Assembly (NCBI GenBank): GCA_019113745.1
Contig: DXGV01000040.1
Coordinates: 1-59,717, forward strand
Direction: 5' to 3'
Source: Candidatus Blautia intestinavium
Lineage (GTDB): Bacteria; Bacillota; Clostridia; Lachnospirales; Lachnospiraceae
Length of the DNA: 59,717 nucleotides
Shown here piece by piece: positions 8,767 to 18,092 of the stretch. Position numbers and translations under genes: made by a program. Under the pieces are notes generated by a model. That model saw only the letters and a program-made list of their open reading frames with translations, searched no databases and was not told the DNA's origin. Position 1 is the first letter of the stretch, and each line of letters begins with the position of its first letter.

Positions 8767-9936
8767 ATGGAGAAAAAAATGCTTGAAAAGTTCAACGAGG
8801 TATATGGAGAGGGCGGCGATATCCGGGAATATTTTGCACCGGGCCGTGTAAATCTCATCGGAGAACATACAGATTATAACGGAGGCCATGTATTTCCCTG
8901 CGCGTTGACGCTTGGAACCTACGGCCTTGCGCGGAAAAGGAAGGACAGAAAGCTTCGTTTTTATTCCATGAACTTTTCAAGGCTGGGGGTTCTTGAATCC
9001 TCCCTGGACGATCTCGTTCCGTCGGAAAAAGCGGGATGGACCAATTATCCAAAGGGAGTTATGTGGGCTTTTGAAAAAAGAGGATACACATTTGACGCCG
9101 GAGTTGATTTCCTGATCTACGGAAATATCCCCAACGGTTCCGGGCTTTCCTCCTCCGCTTCCCTGGAGGTTCTTACCGGACTGATGCTGAAGGACCTGTA
9201 CGGGGTTGAAGAGCTGACTATGCAGGATCTGGCTCTTATCGGACAGTATTCCGAAAATAATTTCAACGGAATGAACTGCGGCATCATGGATCAGTTTGCC
9301 AGCGCCATGGGCAAAAAAGACTGCGCGATCTTTCTGGATACAAGCACCCTGGAATTTGAATACGCTCCGGTGAAGCTGAAAGACGCAAGAATTGTTATTA
9401 CAAACAGCAAGGTAAAGCACAGTCTGGTAGGTTCCGCCTATAACGACAGGCGCAATGAATGTGAGACGGCTTTGAGAGAGCTTCAGACAGTTGTGGACAT
9501 CAAGGCTCTGGGAGAGCTGACAGAAGAGGACTTTGAAGCCCATAAAGACGTGATCACAAGCGATATCTGCCGGAAGAGGGCGAAGCACGCGGTATATGAA
9601 AACCAGAGAACGATCCGCGCGGTGAAAGCGCTGAAGGAAGATAACGTAGAGGAATTTGGACGCCTGATGAACGCCTCCCATGTGTCTCTCCGGGATGATT
9701 ATGAGGTTTCCTGCCAGGAGATTGATATCCTGGTAGATCTGGCGTGGAAGATTCCGGGCGTTGTGGGTTCCCGTATTACCGGAGGCGGTTTTGGAGGCTG
9801 TACGGTCAGCATTGTAAAAAACGACGCGGTGGACACCTTTATTAGTACTGTGGGAGAAAAATATAAAGAAGCAGTAGGCCATGAAGCGGAATTTTATGTG
9901 GTGGATATCGGAGACGGCGCCCACAAGATCGCATGA
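8767..9936 (+). CDS. galK: Galactokinase
   Basis: A 389-residue GHMP kinase that phosphorylates galactose at C1 with ATP, the first Leloir step. The galactose signature GRVNLIGEHTDYNGG is at about residues 26-40, the ATP loop PNGSGLSSSASLEV at about 120-133, and the C-terminal GHMP motif GGGFGGCTVS at about 338-347. Its length equals the usual enzyme. AAAGGAGG stands 6-8 bases before the ATG. galT follows 68 bases later, so galKT form an operon; galE is not in the window. No Gal repressor site was recognised. Confidence 0.96.
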   Translation: MEKKMLEKFNEVYGEGGDIREYFAPGRVNLIGEHTDYNGGHVFPCALTLGTYGLARKRKDRKLRFYSMNFSRLGVLESSLDDLVPSEKAGWTNYPKGVMWAFEKRGYTFDAGVDFLIYGNIPNGSGLSSSASLEVLTGLMLKDLYGVEELTMQDLALIGQYSENNFNGMNCGIMDQFASAMGKKDCAIFLDTSTLEFEYAPVKLKDARIVITNSKVKHSLVGSAYNDRRNECETALRELQTVVDIKALGELTEEDFEAHKDVITSDICRKRAKHAVYENQRTIRAVKALKEDNVEEFGRLMNASHVSLRDDYEVSCQEIDILVDLAWKIPGVVGSRITGGGFGGCTVSIVKNDAVDTFISTVGEKYKEAVGHEAEFYVVDIGDGAHKIA

Positions 9937-10004
9937 GCAAGGATTTTCAGAAGAAACCCGGAAACAACGAGAACATATGATTTTATCTACATGGGGGATT
10001 CAAA

Positions 10005-11495
10005 ATGTTAAATGAAAGTATAAGAAAACTGGTTCAGTATGGAATAGAAACAGGGCTGACGCCGGAGTGCGAAAAAAATTATACCACCAACCTTCTGCTG
10101 GATTTATTTCATGAGGAAGAGTATCAGGAGCCGGAGGGGACGTTTTCAGAAGTGGATCTTGAGGAAACTCTGAGAGAGCTTCTGGACGAGGCGGTGAAAA
10201 GAGGAATCATCGAGGACAGTATTGTGTACCGGGATCTTTTCGACACCCGTCTGATGAACTGCCTGATGCCCCGTCCTTCTCAGGTGCAGAAGGAGTTCTG
10301 GGAGAGATATGAGGAAAGCCCCCAAAAGGCTACGGATTATTTCTATAAATTAAGCCAGGACAGCGACTATATCCGCCGCTACCGTGTAAAAAAAGACCGG
10401 AAGTGGAAGGTGGAAAGCCCCTACGGAGATATCGATATTACCATCAATCTGTCAAAACCGGAGAAAGATCCCAAGGCCATCGCAGCGGCAAAGAACGCGA
10501 AAGCCAGCAGCTATCCAAAATGTCTTCTCTGCCCGGAGAACGAAGGGTATGCGGGCCGCGTCAATCATCCTGCCAGAGAGAACCACAGGATCATCCCCGT
10601 TACCATCAACGACAGTCCATGGGGATTTCAGTATTCTCCCTATGTATATTATAATGAACACTGTATTGTGTTTAATTTCCAGCATACGCCTATGAAGATT
10701 GAAAGAAACACGTTTATCAAGCTGTTCGACTTTGTAAAACTGTTTCCGCACTATTTTCTGGGCTCCAACGCGGATCTGCCTATCGTGGGCGGTTCTATCT
10801 TAAGCCACGATCATTTCCAGGGCGGCCATTATACCTTCGCCATGGCGAAAGCGGAGATTGAAAAGCCGGTGACGATCCCGGGATACGAGGACGTGGAGGC
10901 AGGCATTGTGAAATGGCCTCTGTCTGTACTGCGTATCCGTCACAAAGACGAGAAGCGCCTGGTGGATCTCGCCACACATGTACTGGAAGCATGGAGGGGC
11001 TATACCGACGAGGACGCTTTTATCTATGCGGAAACAGACGGGGAACCCCACAATACCATCACTCCTATCGCCAGAAAGAAGGGGGATATCTTTGAGCTGG
11101 ATCTGACACTGAGAAATAATATTACCACAGAGGAACATCCTCTCGGCGTATATCATCCTCATGCCCAGTACCATCACATCAAGAAAGAGAATATCGGCCT
11201 GATCGAAGTTATGGGACTGGCTGTCCTTCCGGCAAGGCTGAAAGAGGAAATGGAGATTCTGGAAGAATATATCCTGGCGGGCAAAGACGTGGCGTCCAAC
11301 GAAAAGATTGAGAAGCACGCCGCCTGGGTCGCGGAATTTCTTCCAAAATACCCGGATATAAATAAAGACAACATACACGGGATCCTGGAGAAAGAGATCG
11401 GAAACGTCTTTATCCATGTGCTGGAGGACGCAGGGGTCTACAAATGCACCCCGGAAGGCAGGGAGGCGTTTATGAGGTTTATCCGGACACTGTAA
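10005..11495 (+). CDS. galT: UDP-glucose--hexose-1-phosphate uridylyltransferase, class II
   Basis: A 496-residue Firmicutes-type (class II, GalT2) uridylyltransferase, longer than the 350-residue E. coli enzyme. It swaps UMP between UDP-glucose and galactose-1-phosphate. Visible motifs are PKCLLCPENEGYAGR, NDSPWGFQYSPYVYYNEHC and the histidine-rich SHDHFQGGHY (about 265-274), the likely site of the uridylylated histidine. It is preceded by GGGGG before the ATG and followed by two terminator-like hairpins, marking the end of the galKT operon. Confidence 0.95.
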   Translation: MLNESIRKLVQYGIETGLTPECEKNYTTNLLLDLFHEEEYQEPEGTFSEVDLEETLRELLDEAVKRGIIEDSIVYRDLFDTRLMNCLMPRPSQVQKEFWERYEESPQKATDYFYKLSQDSDYIRRYRVKKDRKWKVESPYGDIDITINLSKPEKDPKAIAAAKNAKASSYPKCLLCPENEGYAGRVNHPARENHRIIPVTINDSPWGFQYSPYVYYNEHCIVFNFQHTPMKIERNTFIKLFDFVKLFPHYFLGSNADLPIVGGSILSHDHFQGGHYTFAMAKAEIEKPVTIPGYEDVEAGIVKWPLSVLRIRHKDEKRLVDLATHVLEAWRGYTDEDAFIYAETDGEPHNTITPIARKKGDIFELDLTLRNNITTEEHPLGVYHPHAQYHHIKKENIGLIEVMGLAVLPARLKEEMEILEEYILAGKDVASNEKIEKHAAWVAEFLPKYPDINKDNIHGILEKEIGNVFIHVLEDAGVYKCTPEGREAFMRFIRTL

Positions 11496-11524
11496 GATTT
11501 TCTTACGCCGCCGGGAGGGGAAGG

Positions 11525-11575
11525 CAAAATTTGTGACGTCCAGGAAACGTAGCGTGTCACAAGTTTTGTCTTTCC
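11525..11575 (+). terminator. galT terminator
   Basis: CAAAATTTGTGAC (11525-11537) and GTCACAAGTTTTG (11556-11568) pair over 13 positions with one G-T wobble and an 18-base loop, followed by a T-rich tract. It lies 30 bases after the galT stop. Confidence 0.65.
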
Positions 11576-11658
11576 TTATGACTGCGTAAGAGAATCTACT
11601 GAAACGCCAATGCCTACCTGTTGCCTATCTGATAGCAATACTTGTCATCATTTTGACC

Positions 11659-11687
11659 TTGCAGGAAACAAAGGAATAGGCTATACT
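11659..11687 (+). promoter_or_regulatory. Probable sigma-A promoter of asnS
   Basis: TTGCAG (11659-11664), a 17-base spacer and TATACT (11682-11687). The start site would fall near 11694, inside the hairpin described next. Confidence 0.55.
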
Positions 11688-11690
11688 AGA

Positions 11691-11725
11691 AAGCGAAGCG
11701 GATGATGCCATCTGCTTCGCTTTTT
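11691..11725 (+). terminator. Terminator-like hairpin at the asnS transcription start
   Basis: AAGCGAAGC-G-GAT (11691-11703) pairs with ATC-T-GCTTCGCTT (11710-11722) around a short loop and is followed by a T run. It may be the last terminator for read-through from galT, or an early attenuator for asnS. No T-box signature was found in 11496-11809. Confidence 0.55.
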
Positions 11726-11809
11726 ACACTGATTTTTTGATCTGCGGACTGCTCCGCGCGGCCGGGACGGTACGCTGACGCGAAATAAAACACAGAGAGG
11801 AAATAGATC

Positions 11810-13201
11810 ATGAAACTTACAACAGTAAAAGAAATTTATAAAGACCGGGAGAAATTCCTGGATAAAGAGGTATCCGTAGGCGGATGGGTGCGCAGCGTGC
11901 GCGGCTCCAAAGCATTTGGATTTATCGTCCTTCACGACGGCTCCTGCTTTGACACTCTTCAGATCGTATATCATGACACCATGGAGAACTTTGCTGAGAT
12001 CAGCAAGCTGAACGTAGGAGCCGCGATCATTGTAAAGGGAACTCTTGTCGCTACGCCGGAGGCGAAGCAGCCTTTTGAGATCCAGGCGGCGGAGGTGCAG
12101 GTGGAAGGCGCGTCTGCTCCGGATTATCCTCTGCAGAAGAAGCGCCACACCATGGAATATCTCCGCACCATGACGCATTTAAGGCCGAGGACCAACACCT
12201 TCCAGGCAGTATTTCGCGTCCGTTCCCTGTGCGCCTACGCCATTCATAAATTTTTCCAGGAAAGAGGGTTTGTCTATGTGCATACTCCGCTGATCACAGG
12301 AAGCGACTGCGAGGGCGCTGGAGAAATGTTCCGTGTGACAACGCTGGATCCTCAGAACCCGCCGCTGGATGAGGAGGGCAAAGTTGATTTCAGCAAGGAT
12401 TTCTTCGGAAAGGAGACGAACCTGACGGTAAGCGGCCAGTTAAACGGCGAGACATACGCTCAGGCATTCCGCAACATCTATACCTTCGGCCCTACCTTCC
12501 GGGCGGAGAATTCCAATACTACCCGCCACGCGGCGGAGTTCTGGATGATCGAGCCGGAGTGTGCTTTCGCGGATCTCAACGACAACATGGATCTTGCGGA
12601 AGCCATGCTGAAATATATCATTCAGTATGTGCTGGAGAACGCGCCACAGGAGATGAACTTCTTCAACTCCTTCGTAGATAAGGGGCTTCTGGACCGTCTG
12701 AACCATGTGTTGAATTCTGAATTCGGCCATGTGACTTATACGGAGGCAATCGAGCTTCTGGAAAAGAACAACGACAAGTTCGACTATAAGGTATTCTGGG
12801 GCTGCGACCTTCAGACAGAGCATGAGCGTTATCTGACAGAGCAGATCTTCAAGAAACCTGTATTTGTCACAGACTACCCCAAAGAGATCAAGGCGTTCTA
12901 CATGAAGCAGAATGACGACAACAAGACTGTCGCGGCTATGGACTGCCTTGTTCCGGGAATCGGCGAGATCATCGGAGGAAGCCAGAGGGAGGACGATTAC
13001 GATAAGCTCAAGACCCGTATGGACGAACTGGGGCTGAAAGCCGAAGATTACCAGTTCTATATGGATCTTCGCAAATACGGCTCCACCCGTCATTCCGGAT
13101 TCGGCCTTGGTTTTGAACGCTGTGTCATGTATCTGACAGGAATGGGAAATATCCGGGATGTGATCCCCTTCCCAAGAACGGTCAATAACTGTGAGTTATA
13201 A
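11810..13201 (+). CDS. asnS: Asparaginyl-tRNA synthetase
   Basis: A 463-residue class IIb aminoacyl-tRNA synthetase that charges tRNA-Asn. An N-terminal OB-fold anticodon-binding domain (about 1-110, with [23 protein letters not shown]) is followed by the catalytic core: motif 2 region [13 protein letters not shown] (about 240-252) and motif 3 [13 protein letters not shown] (about 428-440), ending in [11 protein letters not shown]. Length is typical. AGAGAGGAAATAG precedes the ATG. It has its own promoter and lies ten bases before the nuclease gene. Confidence 0.97.
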   Translation: MKLTTVKEIYKDREKFLDKEVSVGGWVRSVRGSKAFGFIVLHDGSCFDTLQIVYHDTMENFAEISKLNVGAAIIVKGTLVATPEAKQPFEIQAAEVQVEGASAPDYPLQKKRHTMEYLRTMTHLRPRTNTFQAVFRVRSLCAYAIHKFFQERGFVYVHTPLITGSDCEGAGEMFRVTTLDPQNPPLDEEGKVDFSKDFFGKETNLTVSGQLNGETYAQAFRNIYTFGPTFRAENSNTTRHAAEFWMIEPECAFADLNDNMDLAEAMLKYIIQYVLENAPQEMNFFNSFVDKGLLDRLNHVLNSEFGHVTYTEAIELLEKNNDKFDYKVFWGCDLQTEHERYLTEQIFKKPVFVTDYPKEIKAFYMKQNDDNKTVAAMDCLVPGIGEIIGGSQREDDYDKLKTRMDELGLKAEDYQFYMDLRKYGSTRHSGFGLGFERCVMYLTGMGNIRDVIPFPRTVNNCEL

Positions 13202-13211
13202 GGAGTAATAA

Positions 13212-14276
13212 ATGATTAGATTTATCCATCTTGCAGATGTACATTTAGGGGCTGTCCCGGACAGGGGATGCCCCTGGAGCCATGGGCGGGAGGAAGAAAT
13301 CTGGGAAACATTCCGCCGGGTCATTGCGTCGATAAGCAGAGATCCGGTGGATTTGTTGTTTATAGCAGGAGATCTTTTCCACCGGCAGCCCCTTCTGAGA
13401 GAATTGAAAGAGGTAAATTATCTGTTTTCCACCATACCGGAAACGAAAGTGTTTCTTATGGCGGGAAACCATGATTATATAAAGCAGGATTCTTTTTACA
13501 GAAATTTTCAGTGGGAGCCTAATGTGACGTTTTTCCGGGAGGAGACGCGCTCCTTTGTAAAGATACCGGAGCTGAATACTTATGTATATGGAATGAGCTA
13601 CCACCGCCAGGAGATCCGGGAAGCTTTGTATGATAACTGGAAGCCTGAGGATGAGGCGGGATTCCACGTTCTTCTGGCCCATGGCGGAGATGAAAACCAC
13701 ATTCCAATAGATGTAAAGAGGCTTTCGGCAGCCGGATTCACCTATCTTGCCCTGGGGCATATCCATAAGCCCCAGGCCGTGCTTCGGGGAAGAGCCGTAT
13801 ATCCGGGCGCTCTGGAGCCCATTGACAGGAACGATCTGGGAAGGCACGGATATATTGAGGGAGGATACGACCAGGGAAAAATGCGGCTGAAATTTATTCC
13901 TTTTGCAGGCCGCAGCTATCAGAATCTGGTGCTTGCGCTGAATGAGAATTCTACTCAGTATTCCACGGAGGAAATGCTGAAAAGCGAGATTCTCCGCCGT
14001 GGAGGCAAAAATATTTACCGGGTGATCCTTCAGGGAAGCCGCGCCCCGGAATTTGTTCCGCTGACAGAGCGGTTTAAGCGGCTGGGAAACATTGTGGAGG
14101 TGCTGGACGAGTCGGCGCCTGCCTATGATCTGGAAGAATTATACAGACGGTACAGCGGTACGCTTATCGGCGATTACATCGGATACTTCAGAGGCAGAAA
14201 GATTTCTGTGGTGGAGGAGAAGGCGCTGTATCACGGTCTGCAGGCTTTGCTGGAAACAAGCATATTGAATCGGTGA
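13212..14276 (+). CDS. SbcD/YhaO-like DNA repair exonuclease
   Basis: A 354-residue calcineurin-like metallophosphoesterase. Metal motifs are DVHLG (about 9-13), GDLFHR (about 54-59), GNHDY (about 82-86), HGGDE (about 157-161) and GHIHKP (about 179-184), matching Mre11/SbcD nucleases that trim DNA ends with a Rad50/SbcC ATPase. The following gene encodes such an ATPase and overlaps or abuts this one. The length is closer to Bacillus YhaO than to SbcD with its longer C-terminus. No promoter was recognised between it and asnS (ten bases). Confidence 0.88.
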   Translation: MIRFIHLADVHLGAVPDRGCPWSHGREEEIWETFRRVIASISRDPVDLLFIAGDLFHRQPLLRELKEVNYLFSTIPETKVFLMAGNHDYIKQDSFYRNFQWEPNVTFFREETRSFVKIPELNTYVYGMSYHRQEIREALYDNWKPEDEAGFHVLLAHGGDENHIPIDVKRLSAAGFTYLALGHIHKPQAVLRGRAVYPGALEPIDRNDLGRHGYIEGGYDQGKMRLKFIPFAGRSYQNLVLALNENSTQYSTEEMLKSEILRRGGKNIYRVILQGSRAPEFVPLTERFKRLGNIVEVLDESAPAYDLEELYRRYSGTLIGDYIGYFRGRKISVVEEKALYHGLQALLETSILNR

Positions 14277-14287
14277 CGGGAAGAAAT

Positions 14288-15835
14288 ATGATAATCAAAC
14301 GTGTTGCAATTAAGAATTTTGGTAAGATCCATAATAAATCTATGGAATTTTCGCCGGGAATCAATGTACTTTACGGGGAGAATGAAAGCGGGAAAACCAC
14401 AACCCATGTTTTTGTGAAAAGCATGCTTTACGGAATACAGAGACAGAGAGGACGGGCCGCCAGAAAAGACGCCTATACGATCTATCTCCCCTGGGAAAAT
14501 CCGGCGGTGTACGGCGGAATCCTCTGGTTTGAAAACGGAGGAAAAAACTTCCGGCTTTCAAGAAACTTTTATAAAGAAAACCAGGAGTGCCAGCTTCTCT
14601 GTGAGGACGATGGGGAAATCCTGGAAAGCGGACAGGATGATCTGGAGGCGGTACTGGGAGGAGTCAGCGAAACGGTTTATGAAAATACGGTTTCCATTGC
14701 CCAGTTAAAAAGCACCACAGGAGTGGAGCTGGTGCGGGAAGTGCAGAATTATATGGCCAGCTACCAGAGGACAGGAGACAGCTCGGTGGATCTGGGCCGC
14801 ACCATGCAGATCCTGAAAATGACACGAAAGGGCTTTCAGGTACAGGCGGACCGCAGGAAAAGGGAAAACCAGCAGGAAAAAGAAAAAATTGCTTCCAATA
14901 TAGAGTACCTGCAGGGGGAAATAGAGGAGCTTATGGAGCAGGATTCGCAGATAGAAAGCCAGGAGACGGCTCTCCATACCGGGGAAGAAGAGAATGGAGG
15001 CAGAATCCTGGATGAAAGGATACAGAAGCTTCAGAACCAAAAGAACACCTGGAATATGATCGGAATTCTGTGCTGCGCCGCAGGCCTGGCCGGGGCGGTA
15101 GTTACAGGACTGCTTCTTTGGCGTCTTTCTTTTTTCTGTCTGATACCTCTTGTCACAGGGCTGGCGGCTCTGCTGGCTGTGACTGGTTTTAGAAGGCGCG
15201 CGGACGAGGAACTGGAAAAAAGAAAGAGACAGAAAAGCCGCTGGTCGGCAAAGCAGGAAAAACTGCGGTGGAACCGTGAGAAGCTGGAAGAAACAAAGAA
15301 AGAAAAAAATACGGCTCTGTCGAATCTGATATCGGAATACCAGGAAGCGGAAGAGCATGTATACCATCCTCTGGCAGAAGAACTGGAAATCGAGTCTCTG
15401 AATCTTGCAATGAAAACTATCGAAAAGCTGTCCCGGGATATTCACCGGCAGGTAGGAGGACGGCTGCGCAGAAGAACGTCTCAGATCCTCAGTGAGATTA
15501 CAGGGGGAAAATACGCCGATGTTCTTATGGACGCGGATCTCCGCATGACGGTAAACACAGAGGGCCGTACAGTGTCGCTGGATCATTTGAGCCGGGGAAC
15601 AGTAGAGCAGATCTATTTTGCCCTTCGTATGGCGGCAGGAGAGCTTCTGTGCGGCGAAGAGAAGTTTCCGGTGATCCTGGACGAAGTGTTCGGAATGTAT
15701 GATGAGGAGCGCCTTGCCGCTGTGCTTTCCTGGCTGGCGGGAGAAAAAAGACAGGTGATCATCTGCAGCTGCCGGCAGAGAGAAATGGAAATTATGGAGA
15801 AGATGGGAATCCCCTTCCATAAAGTGACTTTATAG
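14288..15835 (+). CDS. Short SbcC/YhaN-like AAA ATPase with membrane hairpin
   Basis: 515 residues from the ATG at 14288; an overlapping GTG at 14273 is possible but has no ribosome site. The Walker A GENESGKTT is at residues 30-38 and Walker B FPVILDEVFGMYDE at about 458-471, preceded by a signature-like SRGTVEQIYFALR. The two ATPase halves are joined by short charged coils (about 185-250 and 303-370). Between the coils, where Rad50/SbcC has a zinc hook, lie two hydrophobic helices (about 255-302). There is no CxxC hook. It is about half the length of SbcC, probably partners the SbcD-like nuclease, and may tie it to the membrane. Confidence 0.85.
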   Translation: MIIKRVAIKNFGKIHNKSMEFSPGINVLYGENESGKTTTHVFVKSMLYGIQRQRGRAARKDAYTIYLPWENPAVYGGILWFENGGKNFRLSRNFYKENQECQLLCEDDGEILESGQDDLEAVLGGVSETVYENTVSIAQLKSTTGVELVREVQNYMASYQRTGDSSVDLGRTMQILKMTRKGFQVQADRRKRENQQEKEKIASNIEYLQGEIEELMEQDSQIESQETALHTGEEENGGRILDERIQKLQNQKNTWNMIGILCCAAGLAGAVVTGLLLWRLSFFCLIPLVTGLAALLAVTGFRRRADEELEKRKRQKSRWSAKQEKLRWNREKLEETKKEKNTALSNLISEYQEAEEHVYHPLAEELEIESLNLAMKTIEKLSRDIHRQVGGRLRRRTSQILSEITGGKYADVLMDADLRMTVNTEGRTVSLDHLSRGTVEQIYFALRMAAGELLCGEEKFPVILDEVFGMYDEERLAAVLSWLAGEKRQVIICSCRQREMEIMEKMGIPFHKVTL

Positions 15836-15840
15836 AGTGA

Positions 15841-15892
15841 AAAAAGAATGTTTAAGAGAAAAAACAAAAATCTCATAAACATTCTTTTTTTA
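15841..15892. terminator. Bidirectional terminator
   Basis: An inverted repeat pairs 15841-15855 with 15877-15891 perfectly and continues as GAGA (15857-15860) with TCTC (15872-15875). A and T runs at the two ends give a U tract in both directions, so it ends both the plus-strand ATPase gene and the minus-strand prs operon. Confidence 0.85.
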
Positions 15893-15901
15893 CAGAAATT
15901 T

Positions 15902-17086
15902 TTATTTATTATAGCGTGCCATGTAGTTATTTACACAGTTCTTGATCCTGTCTACCGGATTCAGCAGATGGCTGACAGACAGATCATGGTTCAGAGTATC
16001 GATGATCAGGGCAATGTATTTGCTCATGTCGCAGTTGATATAATAAGGCTTTTCCAGAAGTTCCGGAGTCTGGTATACAAGATTGGTGGTAAGAACCTTG
16101 TCGAACAGCCCCCTGCTGTAGGCGTCGTCAAATTTCTCAAGTCCGTCTGTAAAAAGACCGAAGGTAGAGCAGATATAAATCCTTCCCGCTCCGCGCTTCT
16201 TCAGAAGAGCCGCCGTCTCGATCACCGTATTTCCGGAGGAAATCATATCGTCAATAAGGATCATGTCTTTGCCTTCCAGCTTCGGCCCCAGGAATTCGTA
16301 AGCTGCGATGGGATGACGGCCGTTTACCCGTCTGGAGTAATCAAGACGTTTGTAATACATACCCATATCCACACCCAGGATATTTGCCAGATAGATGGCC
16401 CGTCCCATGCTTCCTTCATCCGGGCTGATGATCATAAAGTGTTCGTTGTCAATGCGCAGCCCGTCCTCATGGTTCAAAAGCGCTTTGATAAACTGATAAG
16501 AAGGCTGGACAGTTTCAAAACCATGGAGAGGAGTGGCGTTCTGTACCCGGGCGTCGTGAGCGTCGAAAGTGATGATGTTTTCCACGCCCATGCTGGTAAG
16601 CTCCTGGAGAGCTGTGGCACAGTCAAGTGATTCACGGCCTACACGCTTGCTCTGGCGGCTTTCATACAGATAGGGCATAATCACGTTGACACGGCGGGCC
16701 TTGCCGCCGATAGCGCCGATTACACGCTTGAGATCCTGAAAATGATCGTCAGGGGACATCAGGTTTGTAAAACCGCTGATACGATAGGTGAGACTGTAAT
16801 TGCATACGTCAACCATCAGATAAATATCATCCCCTCGAACGGATTCCGTCACTACGGACTTTCCCTCTCCGGAACCGAAACGGGGATTCTGAACTCCGAC
16901 GATGAAGGAATCTCTCTGATATCCATCAAAAGCAAAAGAATCCATTTCCCGGTGATTGCGTTCATTTCTCCATTTTACAAGCCAGTCATTGACCTTGGCT
17001 CCCAGTGCCTGACAGCTTTCCAGGGGGATCAGCCCCAGCCGTCCTACGGGAAGAGTTGTCAGATCCTTGGTTCGTAACTGTGCCAT
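15902..17086 (-). CDS. prs: Ribose-phosphate pyrophosphokinase, long form
   Basis: A 394-residue PRPP synthetase, longer than the usual 315 residues through added N-terminal and internal segments. It makes PRPP from ribose-5-phosphate and ATP for nucleotides, histidine and tryptophan. FDAHDARVQNA (about 175-185) replaces the classical DLHAAQIQGF, and the PRPP loop reads DDMISSGNTVIETA (about 276-289). It lies three bases after dnaI on the same strand. Both motifs keep the key acidic residues, so activity is likely, in a divergent clostridial branch. Confidence 0.85.
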   Translation of the reverse strand: MAQLRTKDLTTLPVGRLGLIPLESCQALGAKVNDWLVKWRNERNHREMDSFAFDGYQRDSFIVGVQNPRFGSGEGKSVVTESVRGDDIYLMVDVCNYSLTYRISGFTNLMSPDDHFQDLKRVIGAIGGKARRVNVIMPYLYESRQSKRVGRESLDCATALQELTSMGVENIITFDAHDARVQNATPLHGFETVQPSYQFIKALLNHEDGLRIDNEHFMIISPDEGSMGRAIYLANILGVDMGMYYKRLDYSRRVNGRHPIAAYEFLGPKLEGKDMILIDDMISSGNTVIETAALLKKRGAGRIYICSTFGLFTDGLEKFDDAYSRGLFDKVLTTNLVYQTPELLEKPYYINCDMSKYIALIIDTLNHDLSVSHLLNPVDRIKNCVNNYMARYNK

Positions 17087-17089
17087 GCT

Positions 17090-18079
17090 TTATTTTCCTC
17101 CTAAAAATATTTTCTGTATACGGATATCCTTTCCGATCAGCTTCAGCATCTGAAAATTGCTGGCAATCCGGGAGAAGGTTCTCTCCGAATAGGTCGCCGA
17201 GAAATCTTCAAGCTTCAGATTTGTGGAAATGACAGTGGATTTGCGCCGCGTAAGGCGCTCATTGATACAAAAAAACAATTCTGACGACACAAAGCTGTTG
17301 GTAAGCTCTGTCCCCAGATCATCGATGATCAAAAGATCACAGTCGTAAATAAAATCTTCATCCGCGTCGTTTTCAGATTTTCGTGAAAACGCTGTGTGCG
17401 CCAGCCTGTCAAAAAGATCGTAGGCGGAAAAATACAGCACACAGTGAGCGGTCTTTAAAAGCTCGTGGGCGATACAGTGCGAAAGAAAGGTTTTGCCTAC
17501 GCCGGTACTGCCGTAGAGAAAAAGATTCTGGAACCGGGCGTCAAAATCCCGGACAAAATTCCAGGCGGCGTCATAGGCGCGTCTGGCCGTTTCGCGGGCG
17601 CTGAGCCCCGTCGCCTCATTTTTTATTGTATCAGAATACCAATCAAAAGAAAAGTGTTCAAAATTTTCTTTTTCCAGAATTTCCCGGATATTAGACTGAG
17701 TATATAAAAGTTCGATCTCCGCTTTTTTAAAACAGGAGCATTTCCGGGATCCGACGTAGCCGGTATCCTGACAGTGCGGACAGATATAACGGGGTTCCAG
17801 ATAATCGTCGGGAAAACCGTTTCCGCGCAGAAGAGCCAGGCGTTCGTCGGCCAGAACAGCCACTTCTTTTTTCAGATCCGCTACAGATCCCGTACCGTTC
17901 TGGAGAAGGGAGCGCGCCCGCTGCGCGCTTAAGGAAGCCACCTCCCGGTCGATCTCCGCCAGACGGGGAACCTTCCGGAAGGCGTCCTGCCTGCGCTGTT
18001 CCAGTTCGCGGCGTACCTGAGCCTGTCTGCGGCTGTATTCTCTCATTATGATATCATACTGAAAATTCTGTAAAGCCAC
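17090..18079 (-). CDS. dnaI: DnaI/DnaC-like helicase loader ATPase
   Basis: A 329-residue AAA+ protein that loads the replicative helicase. The N-terminal half has a zinc-type cysteine cluster CPHCQDTGYVGSRKCSC (about 105-121), as in Bacillus DnaI. Walker A GSTGVGKT lies near 190-197 and Walker B LLIIDDLG near 252-259, with the arginine-finger region SERTFSRIASNF near the end. It lies 13 bases after the DnaD-like gene, which completes the primosome pair, and prs follows by three bases. Confidence 0.9.
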   Translation of the reverse strand: MALQNFQYDIIMREYSRRQAQVRRELEQRRQDAFRKVPRLAEIDREVASLSAQRARSLLQNGTGSVADLKKEVAVLADERLALLRGNGFPDDYLEPRYICPHCQDTGYVGSRKCSCFKKAEIELLYTQSNIREILEKENFEHFSFDWYSDTIKNEATGLSARETARRAYDAAWNFVRDFDARFQNLFLYGSTGVGKTFLSHCIAHELLKTAHCVLYFSAYDLFDRLAHTAFSRKSENDADEDFIYDCDLLIIDDLGTELTNSFVSSELFFCINERLTRRKSTVISTNLKLEDFSATYSERTFSRIASNFQMLKLIGKDIRIQKIFLGGK

Positions 18080-18092
18080 GATGTGTCTCCTT

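Noticed and set aside
11496..11809. T-box riboswitch before asnS
   Set aside because: I looked for the T-box core and specifier layout and found none; only the promoter and two hairpins are present.
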